From NCBI RefSeq assembly GCF_026167545.1, contig NZ_CP110678.1, positions 1,051,501 to 1,115,500 of the forward strand: a DNA stretch of 64,000 nt. Reading direction: 5' to 3'. Below the pieces are notes generated by a model. It saw only the letters and a program-made list of their open reading frames with translations, searched no databases and was not told where the DNA came from. A program made the translations under genes and the position numbers. Position 1 is the stretch's first letter; the number at the start of each line of letters is the position of its first letter. The stretch is from Sphingomonas sp. S1-29. Its GTDB lineage: Bacteria > Pseudomonadota > Alphaproteobacteria > Sphingomonadales > Sphingomonadaceae. Below, one piece after another: positions 30,371-38,988 of this stretch.

Positions 30371-30898
30371 TTAGAGGTTGGCTTTCAGCGTAATCGTCAG
30401 CTCGTCCTCGTACGTTCCCGCGACCGCATATTCAGCCAGGCTGTCGAACGAAAGATCGAGATTGCCGGTGCGAGTGCCGCCATTCAGCAGGATGTTGGTC
30501 CAGTCGTTGTTGGTGACAATAACGACGGGCGCCGCCTGCATCGATGCGGAATTGGTGCTGGTGGCACCAATGCCCAGACCCAGGAAGCTGGCTTCCACGT
30601 CATAATCGATGTTGACCGCGCCTGCGCTCTCTACATGCCGCATGCCGCCGTTCTGCGACTGCAGTGACACGGTATAGGGCGAGTTGCAGGAATAAAGGAC
30701 GGTGAGCACGCCCTGATTGCCGGTCTCCAGCATATCGACGCTATAGGAGCCGCTGCCTTCGGGCACCAGCTCACAATTGCTGGCGACCGTCCCAGAAAGG
30801 GCAATCGCATAGCTTTCGGAATCTTGTGCCATTGCGGGGGTCGCCGCGAGCATAAGCGAGCTGGCTGCAACACTGGCGAGTTTTACGATGGTCTTCAT
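30371..30898 (-). CDS. Major pilin, Spore Coat U-type subunit
   Basis: 175 residues with signal peptide ending TPAMAQ and one pilin domain with a Cys pair (SNCEL and LYSCNSPYT) and the terminal donor-strand-like VAGTYEDELTITLKANL. First gene of the pilus operon, so expected to be the most abundant subunit. ATG 30898 is preceded by CAGGAGACAG. Only one such major subunit is present here, whereas Csu operons carry several. Confidence 0.85.
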   Translation of the reverse strand: MKTIVKLASVAASSLMLAATPAMAQDSESYAIALSGTVASNCELVPEGSGSYSVDMLETGNQGVLTVLYSCNSPYTVSLQSQNGGMRHVESAGAVNIDYDVEASFLGLGIGATSTNSASMQAAPVVIVTNNDWTNILLNGGTRTGNLDLSFDSLAEYAVAGTYEDELTITLKANL

Positions 30899-31396
30899 GA
30901 TCTGTCTCCTGTTGGCTCTTCCGTGACAGGACCCCCAAACACGCGCGCAGGCGACCAACCTTATTGCTGCTACATGCTGTCGTGTCCCGGCAGCCAATTT
31001 ACCGAAATCATGGGGTAGCGGTGGCACGCGGTAGGGTGCTTTGGGCACCAATGAGTTGGTCAGAAAGTACCGATCGCAAAAGCAAGTTCGAATGCGGAGT
31101 GGCGTTTTGATATTGCGTTTCGCCGACTGCGCTTTTGCGCTCGAATCGACACTTTAGGGTCGATCCATTTCGGATTGAATTTACGTTTTTTTTACCTATT
31201 GTTCAGCCCGTCGGGTCCGAGTCGCATTGCGTATCGGTGATCGGGAACAAATGGCTTCGTCGCTTGGCGAACGGGACAAAAGGGAACGCCCTTCACCCGA
31301 ATTCATGGCCGCCAAAGCGTCGCTTTTGCATGTCGCAAAGGCACCCGCTTGTTTTTGATCACTATGTTTTGACGGTTCAGATCAAGCGAGAGTATC
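30899..31396. other. Divergent regulatory region of the pilus operon and LuxR-type gene
   Basis: About 500 bp without a credible gene, clearly more AT-rich than the core genome (for example a T7 run near 31189). It must hold the promoters for the pilin operon (minus) and the regulator (plus). No clear operator repeat was found by eye. Confidence 0.6.
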
Positions 31397-32101
31397 ATGT
31401 CCAAGCCGCTATCTGTGGTCCTAGTTTGTCAGGGTTCACTGTTCTGCGAAATGATCGGTAAAGCGCTAAAGGCCGAAGGGATGACTGTATCGGCGTCGAC
31501 ACGAAATTTTCAGGTGGCCGCCAAGACAGTCGTCAATCCGGCCGACGTCGGCATCTATGTGGACACCCACCATTCCGCCGATGGTGAGCAGCTAGCTGCC
31601 ATGGCCGCGAATGTTCCAGTTGCAAACTGGATCGTAATGCATGACGAAAACGATAGCGATTTCTATTCGGCAATGGTCGCTCGCGGCAAGCCGGCCTGCA
31701 GCGTTCCGACCGATCTTTCTTGCGAAGCGTTGGGTCATCTCGTGGCCCTGGCGGCTGAAGTTCCTAGGATCTGTATCGGAGAGCAAAACGGCATCATCCG
31801 ATACCAGTCCCGCAGCAAAGCCATCTTAACCGCAAAGCTTGATCGTGGTCAGAAGGAATTGCTGCAATTGATTTCGCAGGGCATGTCGAACAAGGAAATT
31901 GCGCGCGGCATAGCTTGCACCGAAAATACCGTAAAAATGCGCGTACGTGCATTGCTCACGAAGCTTGGTGTGGCAAACCGTACGCAGGCAGGAGTGCTTG
32001 CGGCCTGGGCCGAATGCATAGGGTGCTCTCAGCCGAGCGAGGCTCAAGCATCGGGATTGTATCGGCGCCGGAAGGACGATCAGGCATCGCTGTTCAACTG
32101 A
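31397..32101 (+). CDS. LuxR/NarL-type regulator with degenerate receiver-like domain
   Basis: 234 residues. The C-terminal LuxR HTH is clear (LDRGQKELLQLISQGMSNKE, then TVKMRVRALLTKLGVANRTQ, about 150-205). The N-terminal 130 residues resemble a response-regulator receiver (LSVVLVCQGSLFCEMIGKAL) but lack the usual acidic pair and a well-placed phospho-Asp, so classical phosphorylation is doubtful. Divergent position suggests control of the pilus operon (inference). Confidence 0.82.
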   Translation: MSKPLSVVLVCQGSLFCEMIGKALKAEGMTVSASTRNFQVAAKTVVNPADVGIYVDTHHSADGEQLAAMAANVPVANWIVMHDENDSDFYSAMVARGKPACSVPTDLSCEALGHLVALAAEVPRICIGEQNGIIRYQSRSKAILTAKLDRGQKELLQLISQGMSNKEIARGIACTENTVKMRVRALLTKLGVANRTQAGVLAAWAECIGCSQPSEAQASGLYRRRKDDQASLFN

Positions 32102-32207
32102 GCACATTACTCGTGGCGAATCTGGACGCCGTCGCTGATTCAACTGAGTCTGATCCTGTTACCTCTGAAGATTAGCGGCCGTGACGTGCTCCCCAAAGCT
32201 CCTCCAC

Positions 32208-33071
32208 TCATAAGTAGAGTCCGGGGCTGCCAGGGTGCCCTGGCAGGTGGGGTTGTGCAACTCGCCTGGCAGCATCGGCGGGCGTCAGCCCGCCTATCCC
32301 GCTATGCGGCCGCACATGGTTGTAGTCGTCGCGCCATGCCCGCAGCACTGACCGGGCATGGCTGAGCGAGGCGAACAGCGTTTCGTTCAGGCATTCGTCG
32401 CGCAAGCGACCATTAAAGCTCTCGACGTAGCCGTTCTGCTGCGGCTTGCCGGGCGCGATATAGTGCCACTCGATCTGCCGGTCTTGCGACCAGCGCAGGA
32501 TTGCCAGACTGGTCAGCTCGGTCCCATTGTCGCTGACGATCATCAGCGGCTTGCCGCGCATCGCGATGATCGCATCAAGCTCACGTGCCACGCGAGCACC
32601 CGACAGCGACGTATCGACCACCAGCGCCAGGTTCTCGCGCGTGAAGTCATCGACAACGGCAAGGATGCGGATACGCCGGCTGCACACCAGCGTATCACTC
32701 ACAAAGTCCAGGCTCCAACGCTGGTTCGGTCCTTGCGGCAGCGTCATCGGTGCCCGCGTTCCCATCGCTCGCTTGCGGCCCCGCCGACGCCGCACACGCA
32801 GGTTCTCCTCGCGATACAGCCGCAGCAGCTTCTTGTGGTTCATCACGATGCCCTCGCTGGCCAGCATGATCCCCAGACGCCGATAACCGAACCGGCGACG
32901 TTCCAGCGCGATCTCGCGAAGACGCGACCGCAGGTCGCCATCATCACCACGCCTATGCGCATAGCGCATCGACGATCGATCCACGCCAAGGATGGCACAG
33001 GCCCGACGCTCGCTGATGCCGAAGAGCTGCCGAACATCCTCGACAGCCCTCCGACGAACGGCAGGCCTCAC
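32208..33071 (-). CDS. IS3-family transposase OrfB
   Basis: 287-residue integrase-core protein. The DDE residues are visible in [18 protein letters not shown] and [13 protein letters not shown]; an HTH_21-like region precedes them. Its start overlaps the orfA stop by 4 bp; the active protein is probably an OrfAB fusion made by frameshifting. No defect is seen. Confidence 0.93.
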   Translation of the reverse strand: MRPAVRRRAVEDVRQLFGISERRACAILGVDRSSMRYAHRRGDDGDLRSRLREIALERRRFGYRRLGIMLASEGIVMNHKKLLRLYREENLRVRRRRGRKRAMGTRAPMTLPQGPNQRWSLDFVSDTLVCSRRIRILAVVDDFTRENLALVVDTSLSGARVARELDAIIAMRGKPLMIVSDNGTELTSLAILRWSQDRQIEWHYIAPGKPQQNGYVESFNGRLRDECLNETLFASLSHARSVLRAWRDDYNHVRPHSGIGGLTPADAARRVAQPHLPGHPGSPGLYL

Positions 33072-33334
33072 CAGTTTTTTGAGGCAACCTCCTTCAGCAC
33101 CGCATTGTCCAGCATCGCATCGGCCAACAGGCGCTTCAGTCGCGCGTTCTCGTCCTCAAGCACCTTCAGCTTGCGCGCCTGCGACACGTCCATGCCGCCA
33201 TAGGTCGCCTTCCATCTGTCGAACGTCGCACTGCTCACGCCGTGCTTGCGGCAAACGTCCGCCGTCTTCGATCCAGCCTCCTGCTCCCGCAAGATCGCTA
33301 TGATCTGCTCCTCGGTAAACCTGCTGCGCTTCAT
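33068..33334 (-). CDS. IS3-family transposase OrfA
   Basis: 88-residue HTH protein ([20 protein letters not shown]) with a C-terminal leucine-zipper-like coiled coil ([20 protein letters not shown]), standard for IS407-type OrfA. A ribosome site (GGAGGACGA) precedes the ATG. Confidence 0.93.
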   Translation of the reverse strand: MKRSRFTEEQIIAILREQEAGSKTADVCRKHGVSSATFDRWKATYGGMDVSQARKLKVLEDENARLKRLLADAMLDNAVLKEVASKNW

Positions 33335-33395
33335 CGTCGTCCTCCTTCATGAAGGACTCTAGCTCAGACTGGCGGAGTTTCAGGGGAGCACGTCA

Positions 33396-33721
33396 GCCGC
33401 CGCTGCGTTCAGGCGCCCTGGCCCGTGTGTGATCGCGGCATTCGGTACCAGGATCGCCGGCAACTACCCCACCTCGATCGTCGATTACGGTAGCAACGTG
33501 ATCATCGGCCAGCCCTTCGACCTGCTGGTGCTACCGAAGCTGGTGGGGGCAAACGCCGGGCAAAGCCTTGGGCATGGTAAGGTTGGTTCGACGCCCCGTT
33601 CCTATGGTCAACACGCGATTCGAGGCAACGTGGACCGGAACCGTGCCCTCGGTCCGGCAATTCGGATCGGGTATCGAGCCACGCGGCCTGTGCTGCCTCG
33701 CCGTTCCGCCGCGCTTAGCGG
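33396..33721. other. Stretch between IS3 and phoD, possible gene debris
   Basis: An open frame on the plus strand from 33429 reads AAFGTRIAGNYPTSIVDYGS and onward, looking protein-like for about 40 residues before becoming low-complexity. No family was recognised and no start signal is seen. It may be a piece of a gene disrupted at the island edge. Confidence 0.4.
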
Positions 33722-35317
33722 TCACCCCATCTGCAGCCGCGCAGCCCCAGCCTCCACCACCAGCTTCTGCCGCGAACTCGCGATCCCCTTGCGGTCGCTC
33801 ACCTGGTCCATGACGATATAGTCGGTCTGCCAGCGCTCGCCGTCGACGTCGCACATCAGATACCCGCGCCGCGAGTTGTGGAATTTGAGCTGCGGGTTGA
33901 CCTTCTGGATCTCGACGGTCTGCGGTCGCTGGTCCTCGCCATCGCCGCCGCTGGTGATCGAGGTCGCGACGAACTCGGTCGCGATCGGGTCGCGGCCGGG
34001 GTTCTTGCCGTCGATATGCAATTCGCCGGCATAATTCTGGTGCTCGTCGCCGGTCAGCACCACCGCATTGGCGATCCGCCGGTCGCGCAGCCCCGACAGC
34101 AGCCGCTCGCGCGGGACGCGATAGCCCGCCCAGCTATCGAGGTTCTCGGTCGTCTCGGGCCCCGGATCGCGGTCGAGGTCCATCACCATCACCTGCTGCG
34201 CGAGCGCCTTCCACTTCGCCTTCGACCCCGATAGATTGGCCATCAGCCAGTCGTGCTGGCGCTTGCCGAGCACCTCGGCACGGGCCTGCGAAATGTCGGC
34301 ACAACCCGCACCCCAGCGATCGCCGCAAGGCTGGTCGGTACGATATTGCCGGGTGTCGAGCAGGTTCAGGTCGAGCAGATTGCCGTAGCGCGCCTGGCGG
34401 TACAATTGCATCGACGGCCCGACCGGCAGCGACGACGCGCGCAGCGGCATATGCTCGTAATAGGCCTGCATCGCCATCTGGCGGCGAAGCGCGAAGATCG
34501 GCGCCGGGGTGCCATCCTGATCGAGCGAATCGACCCAATTATTGTCGATCTCGTGATCGTCCCAGGTCACGAACCAGGGCGCTGCGGCGTGCGCCGCCTG
34601 CAGGTCGGTGTCCATCTTGTACTGCGCGTAGCGGCGGCGATAATCCTCGATCGAATATATCTCGCCGCCGAAATGCTGGCGGACGCTTTCGACCGGGCCG
34701 TCGGGGCCATTGCGCAGGCGATTGCCGCGGCCTTCGTAGATGTAATCGCCATAGCAGAACACGAAATCGGGGTTCTGGCTGGCGAGATGACGGTGCGCGG
34801 TGAAATAGCCCTGTTCGTAATTCTGGCACCCTGCGACCGCGAAGCGCACCCGATCGAGCGGCGCGCCAAAGGCGGGCGTCGTCATCGCACGCCCGGCGCC
34901 GCTGCGCTCGCGCCCGGCGACGAAGCGGTACCAATAGGGGCGCCCAGGCTGTAGCCCCGCGACCTCGACATGCACCGCATGGCCGAGTTCGGGGCGGGCA
35001 ACCGCGACGCCCTTTTGCGCCACGGTCTGGAAGCGCTCGTCCTCGGCGACTTCCCACGCGACCTCGACCCCCGCCGACGGCATCCCGTGATCGAGCGCGA
35101 AGGGATCGGGGGCGAGCCGCGTCCAGATGACGAACCCGTCGGGCGCGGGCTCGCCCGAGGCGATGCCTAGCTGGAACGGATAGGTCGAAAAGACCGGATC
35201 GGCGAGCGCGCGCCCCGCCCAGGGCAAGGCGAAGGCGGTGACCGCGCCGGCGCCGAAGCACCGGAGCAGATGCCGCCGCGACAAATCCAGGCGGGTCGTG
35301 CGCTGCCGATCGGTCAT
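33722..35317 (-). CDS. phoD: Alkaline phosphatase D-type phosphodiesterase/phosphatase
   Basis: Exported Ca/Fe-dependent phosphatase releasing phosphate from organic esters. 531 residues with a Tat signal (SRRHLLR at 13-19, then a hydrophobic stretch), the PhoD N-terminal beta domain (FQLGIASGEPAPDGFVIWTR) and metal-site motifs AGCQNYEQGYFTAH, FCYGDYIYEG, TWDDHEIDNNW and LTGDEHQNYAG. It begins 13 bp after the TonB receptor 3 stop and is cotranscribed with it under a Pho-box-like promoter. Confidence 0.93.
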   Translation of the reverse strand: MTDRQRTTRLDLSRRHLLRCFGAGAVTAFALPWAGRALADPVFSTYPFQLGIASGEPAPDGFVIWTRLAPDPFALDHGMPSAGVEVAWEVAEDERFQTVAQKGVAVARPELGHAVHVEVAGLQPGRPYWYRFVAGRERSGAGRAMTTPAFGAPLDRVRFAVAGCQNYEQGYFTAHRHLASQNPDFVFCYGDYIYEGRGNRLRNGPDGPVESVRQHFGGEIYSIEDYRRRYAQYKMDTDLQAAHAAAPWFVTWDDHEIDNNWVDSLDQDGTPAPIFALRRQMAMQAYYEHMPLRASSLPVGPSMQLYRQARYGNLLDLNLLDTRQYRTDQPCGDRWGAGCADISQARAEVLGKRQHDWLMANLSGSKAKWKALAQQVMVMDLDRDPGPETTENLDSWAGYRVPRERLLSGLRDRRIANAVVLTGDEHQNYAGELHIDGKNPGRDPIATEFVATSITSGGDGEDQRPQTVEIQKVNPQLKFHNSRRGYLMCDVDGERWQTDYIVMDQVSDRKGIASSRQKLVVEAGAARLQMG

Positions 35318-35330
35318 GGTGTTTGTGTCC

Positions 35331-38300
35331 TTAGAACGAATAGTTCACGCCGACCTGGATCCGCCACAGCGAAGCCGAAGTCGTCACGTCGTTGTCGTCG
35401 TTCGGGTTGAAGTTCGAATAAACATAGCGGCCCTGCGGATCGACCGCCCCCGTCAGCACCGGGATCGATGTGCCGCGGCTGCGACGGATGTTCCAAGCAC
35501 TGTCGAGAATATTCAGGAAATTGTCGAAATCCGCATAAACGCGCAGCTTATCGCCTACCCCGAGCAAGCGGCCCGGCCCAGGCAGTTCCTGGCTGATCCG
35601 AAGATCGAGATCATAATACCAGTCGTTGCGGCAGGTGTTGCGCGATATGCTGCGGCCCCGCGCCTTCGACAGGCATTCGTCTCCCGAAATATACGCGTCG
35701 AGCGCGTCGCGGGTAGCATTCGCATTCAACTGCGTCCCGGTGCCGTTGATATAGACGACATTAGGATCGGTTGGCCCCGTTGGGACATAGAGCAACTGCC
35801 CCGCACCCGATTGTTCGTCGGCAAAACGTACCGCAGTGTTCGTGGCAGTCTGGTTCATGGTTGCCGGGAGCAGCAAGCTCGGCTGATTGAACGTGAAGCT
35901 GTACGGCGTGCCCTCGCTGGCGAAGAACGCGATGCCAAACTGCGTGGCATAGTCGCCGACGAACTTCTCGCTGAAGTCGAGCCCGAAGGTGATGTTGTGC
36001 CGCGTCTCATATTCGGCGGTCGCGGTTGCCACGTCCTGCAGATCGAACACCGCCGCGCCGTCGAAATTGCCCGTTGCAGCGGTGCCGTTGTTGAAGCGGT
36101 TGTTCTTGGCGTTGTTGTACGCATAGCCAAGGTTGAAGCGCGTCTGGCCACCCGCGGTCAGCAGCCCCGGGAAGGTCTTTTGCAGGATCGCCGACACGGT
36201 GTGCGCGTTATAGCTGCGACCGTTCGTCAGCTGCAGTTCGTCGTCGCGCGTTCCGCCGAAGCATTGCGTGGTGACGTTGCTATACTGTGGCGGCGAACCG
36301 CCGCCGCCTAGCAATACCGCATCGCAGCCGCTGCGGCTGGGATCGATCGCCCGATAGATCGGCCGACCGTCGATGCTGTACCCGTTCAAGCCGAGCCGGG
36401 TATCGACGACCTGCGACAGATCGACCAAGCTGATCGGGTTGCGGAAGCGGCTATAGATATAGTCGAGCTGGATGCTCCAATCGTCGAAGAAGCCGGTGCC
36501 GACGCCGAAGCGCGTCCGAAGCCCGATATTGGCGCGCAGCACGGTCGGCTGGGCGAAGTTCGGATCAACCGACTGGGTGTCGGCGGTGCCGGTGCTCGCC
36601 TGGCGCGCGGCATCGTTGCGGATGCACTGCGGCACCCCGGTGAAGGTGCCACCCTGCAGCACGTTGATGCGCGCGGCGCCGCAGGTGCCGCCCTGCGCTG
36701 CGGTCGTGCCCGTCGAGCCGAAGCCGAGCGCGATGCCGTTGTTCTGGAAGGCGTTCGAGAAATACACCGCGGGATCGCCACCCGAAAAGATGCCCGCGCC
36801 GCCCTGGATCACGGTGCGCGACAGGAAGCCGTCATTCTCGAAATCATAAGTGAAGCCCACGCGCGGCAGCACGACCGGGTCGAACTTGCTGAACGGCACC
36901 GAATTGCTGAAGCCGTAGCGGTCGACGAAATTCGGGTTGTTGGTCGGTGCATCGCCATCGAACCAGTCGACGCGGACGCCGCCCAGCACGCTCAACTGCG
37001 GCGTCACCTGCCAATCATCCTGCGCGTAGAAGGTGTAGATCGAGCGCGACCAGATCGCGGTCGCGTCGTTGATGTCGCCCGATGCGGTGAAGTTGCCATA
37101 GGCGCCCGCGCCCTGCCCCCCCAGGATCGCCTCGGCATTGGGGTTGGTGTTGGTGCCGCCCGACAGCAGCCCGGCGCGCAGATCGGCGATGTTGGCGAAG
37201 GTCAGCGTGCCGGTGGTGTTCTGGCCGAACAGGTTCAGCACGTACAGATGGTTGAGTTCGGCGCCCAAGGTCAGGGTGTGGTTGCCCGCGGTCAGGCTGG
37301 CCTTCGCCTTGGCCTGGGTGATTTCGGTGAGCAACTCGTTCGAGGTGCGCGAGAAACCTGGGCCAGCCAGAAAGCTTCCCTGCTCGTCGCCATTCTGGAT
37401 ACCGACAACGATGCGGGGGATCGGATTGTCCGACTGCGCCTCGCCGCCACCGACCGGGCCCTGCACGTCCTGCACCTTGGCGTGCGACACGCGAAGTTCG
37501 GTGGTGAAGTTATCGGTCCAATTTGAATACAGGCGTCCAGCATAATAATCCGAGACGGTGCCTTCGGATTCGAAGCTGTTGATGCCGGTTGCAACCGTGT
37601 TGCCTAGGCCATCGGGCTCGGTATTCTGTTCCTCGAGCCGCTGATACGACACTTCGAGCCGCTGGCCGTCGGTGATGTACCAGTCGAGCCGGCCGAAATA
37701 ACGCTGGCTGCTTTCGGTCAGGTCGCGCGCGATACCGCCGCTGTCGATGCCATAGACGTCGCGGACGATCGTCGAGACTTCGTTGAACTGCGCCTCGGTG
37801 ATGAATTCCTGCTCATTGGGGAACCCTGCCCCCAGCGGCCCGAGATTCTGCGTATCGCCGAGCTCGGTCTGCTCATAGCCTGCGAAGAAGAACAGCCGGT
37901 CCTTGATGATCGGACCCGACAGCGTGCCACCGAAGCGCTTCTCGCTGCCGCTGACTTGCGGGAAATCCTCGCCATCGATCTTCGACCCCAGCAGGCTGCC
38001 ATCGGTATAGGTGAAGAAACCCGAGCCGTGGAACTTGTTCTCACCCGACTTGGTGACGACGTTGATCGCGCAGCCGGTGAACTGGCCATATTGCACGTCA
38101 TAGGGCGCGAATTCGACCGAAGTCTCGCGGATCGCGTCGAACGGCAGCGGCAGCGTGTTGCGCGACGCAAACGGCGTACCGTTCAGGCCATAGGTGTCGG
38201 TCTGGATCGCACCGTCGACGGTGAAGGTGTTCGACCGGTCGTTGCCGCCCAGGCACGAGATGCGATCGACTTCGTTCGCGCGATCGAGCCGCACGCGCGG

Positions 38301-38774
38301 ATCGAAGCGGATGATGTCGCGGATGTCACGCGTGATCGAGGGGAAATCCTGCAGGTCTTCGGTGCCGAACGACTGGCCTGGCCCGATCGCGAGCTGGGTC
38401 TGCTGCGCCCGCGCGCCGGTGACGACGATCTCGCCCGCGCCTTCGACCAGCGCGAAGTTGAAGCTGGTGTTGCCCTGGAGATCGATGAACGCCTGTTCGA
38501 TCGTCTGCCCTTCATACCCCGCCGCGGTGACCGCGATCGTGTAGGGGCCGCCGGTGACCAGGCCATCGGTGCGGAAAGCGCCGGTGTCGTTCGCCGTCAG
38601 TGTGCGCGAAGCACCGGTGCGCGTGTCGGTGACGACCACTTCGGCACCCGGCAGCGCAGCGCCCGCGGCGTCGCGGACCGACCCTTCGATCCCCGAGGTG
38701 ATCTGCTGCGCCGAAACGGCAACAGGAGAGACGAGCGCGGCAATGGCCGCGCCCACGAACAGCGTGTGGCGCAT
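35331..38774 (-). CDS. TonB-dependent receptor 3 with N-terminal carboxypeptidase-regulatory-like domain
   Basis: 1147 residues: signal peptide ending VAVSAQ, a beta-sandwich carboxypeptidase-regulatory-like domain (residues about 25-110, GIEGSVRDAAGAALPGAEVV), plug (GEIVVTGARAQ, NDRSNTFTVDGAIQTDTYGL, TGCAINVVTKSGENKFHG) and beta-barrel ending in WRIQVGVNYSF. The Oar-like layout is seen in receptors for large substrates. Its operon with phoD and the upstream Pho-box-like site suggest uptake of phosphate-containing compounds (inference). ATG 38774 follows GGGGAATAATC. Confidence 0.9.
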   Translation of the reverse strand: MRHTLFVGAAIAALVSPVAVSAQQITSGIEGSVRDAAGAALPGAEVVVTDTRTGASRTLTANDTGAFRTDGLVTGGPYTIAVTAAGYEGQTIEQAFIDLQGNTSFNFALVEGAGEIVVTGARAQQTQLAIGPGQSFGTEDLQDFPSITRDIRDIIRFDPRVRLDRANEVDRISCLGGNDRSNTFTVDGAIQTDTYGLNGTPFASRNTLPLPFDAIRETSVEFAPYDVQYGQFTGCAINVVTKSGENKFHGSGFFTYTDGSLLGSKIDGEDFPQVSGSEKRFGGTLSGPIIKDRLFFFAGYEQTELGDTQNLGPLGAGFPNEQEFITEAQFNEVSTIVRDVYGIDSGGIARDLTESSQRYFGRLDWYITDGQRLEVSYQRLEEQNTEPDGLGNTVATGINSFESEGTVSDYYAGRLYSNWTDNFTTELRVSHAKVQDVQGPVGGGEAQSDNPIPRIVVGIQNGDEQGSFLAGPGFSRTSNELLTEITQAKAKASLTAGNHTLTLGAELNHLYVLNLFGQNTTGTLTFANIADLRAGLLSGGTNTNPNAEAILGGQGAGAYGNFTASGDINDATAIWSRSIYTFYAQDDWQVTPQLSVLGGVRVDWFDGDAPTNNPNFVDRYGFSNSVPFSKFDPVVLPRVGFTYDFENDGFLSRTVIQGGAGIFSGGDPAVYFSNAFQNNGIALGFGSTGTTAAQGGTCGAARINVLQGGTFTGVPQCIRNDAARQASTGTADTQSVDPNFAQPTVLRANIGLRTRFGVGTGFFDDWSIQLDYIYSRFRNPISLVDLSQVVDTRLGLNGYSIDGRPIYRAIDPSRSGCDAVLLGGGGSPPQYSNVTTQCFGGTRDDELQLTNGRSYNAHTVSAILQKTFPGLLTAGGQTRFNLGYAYNNAKNNRFNNGTAATGNFDGAAVFDLQDVATATAEYETRHNITFGLDFSEKFVGDYATQFGIAFFASEGTPYSFTFNQPSLLLPATMNQTATNTAVRFADEQSGAGQLLYVPTGPTDPNVVYINGTGTQLNANATRDALDAYISGDECLSKARGRSISRNTCRNDWYYDLDLRISQELPGPGRLLGVGDKLRVYADFDNFLNILDSAWNIRRSRGTSIPVLTGAVDPQGRYVYSNFNPNDDNDVTTSASLWRIQVGVNYSF

Positions 38775-38856
38775 GATTATTCCCCGATTATGGCAACGCA
38801 AACGGCTCTGGTCGGCCGCTGTCGCACGCCCATTGGGGACCGCGGATTGCGCTTTG

Positions 38857-38874
38857 ATGACAGCGCGCGGACAG
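38857..38874 (-). promoter_or_regulatory. Pho-box-like site upstream of receptor 3/phoD
   Basis: On the minus strand CTGTCCG-CGCG-CTGTCAT reproduces the PhoB pattern of two 7-bp direct repeats with a 4-bp spacer; the second repeat is perfect and the first has two changes. It lies 83 bp before the receptor ATG and about 115 bp before the divergent gene start. Confidence 0.7.
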
Positions 38875-38988
38875 TTCGATGAAACGCGATGGGATGATGT
38901 GCCGTATTGACGGGGGCTGGCCGGAAATCCGAGTCGGCGGCACGTGCTCAGGGTGGCTGCCCGCCATCGTTCTTGATAGCGCCGCAAG

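Larger units (their letters stand above)
32182..33395. mobile_element. Intact IS3-family (IS407-like) insertion sequence
   Basis: About 1.2 kb with inverted ends TGACGTGCTCCCC (from 32182) and its partner ending at 33395, and a perfect 4-bp target duplication GCCG (32178-32181 and 33396-33399), the length typical of the IS407 group. It carries two transposase frames on the minus strand. Confidence 0.92.

Noticed and set aside
17469..33395. Prophage or integrative element hypothesis for the accessory region
   Set aside because: No integrase, phage structural gene, conjugation gene or tRNA/att duplication is visible; only insertion sequences.
35238..36311. Plus-strand open frame opposite TonB receptor 3
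   Set aside because: Antisense shadow; the receptor barrel on the other strand is unambiguous.
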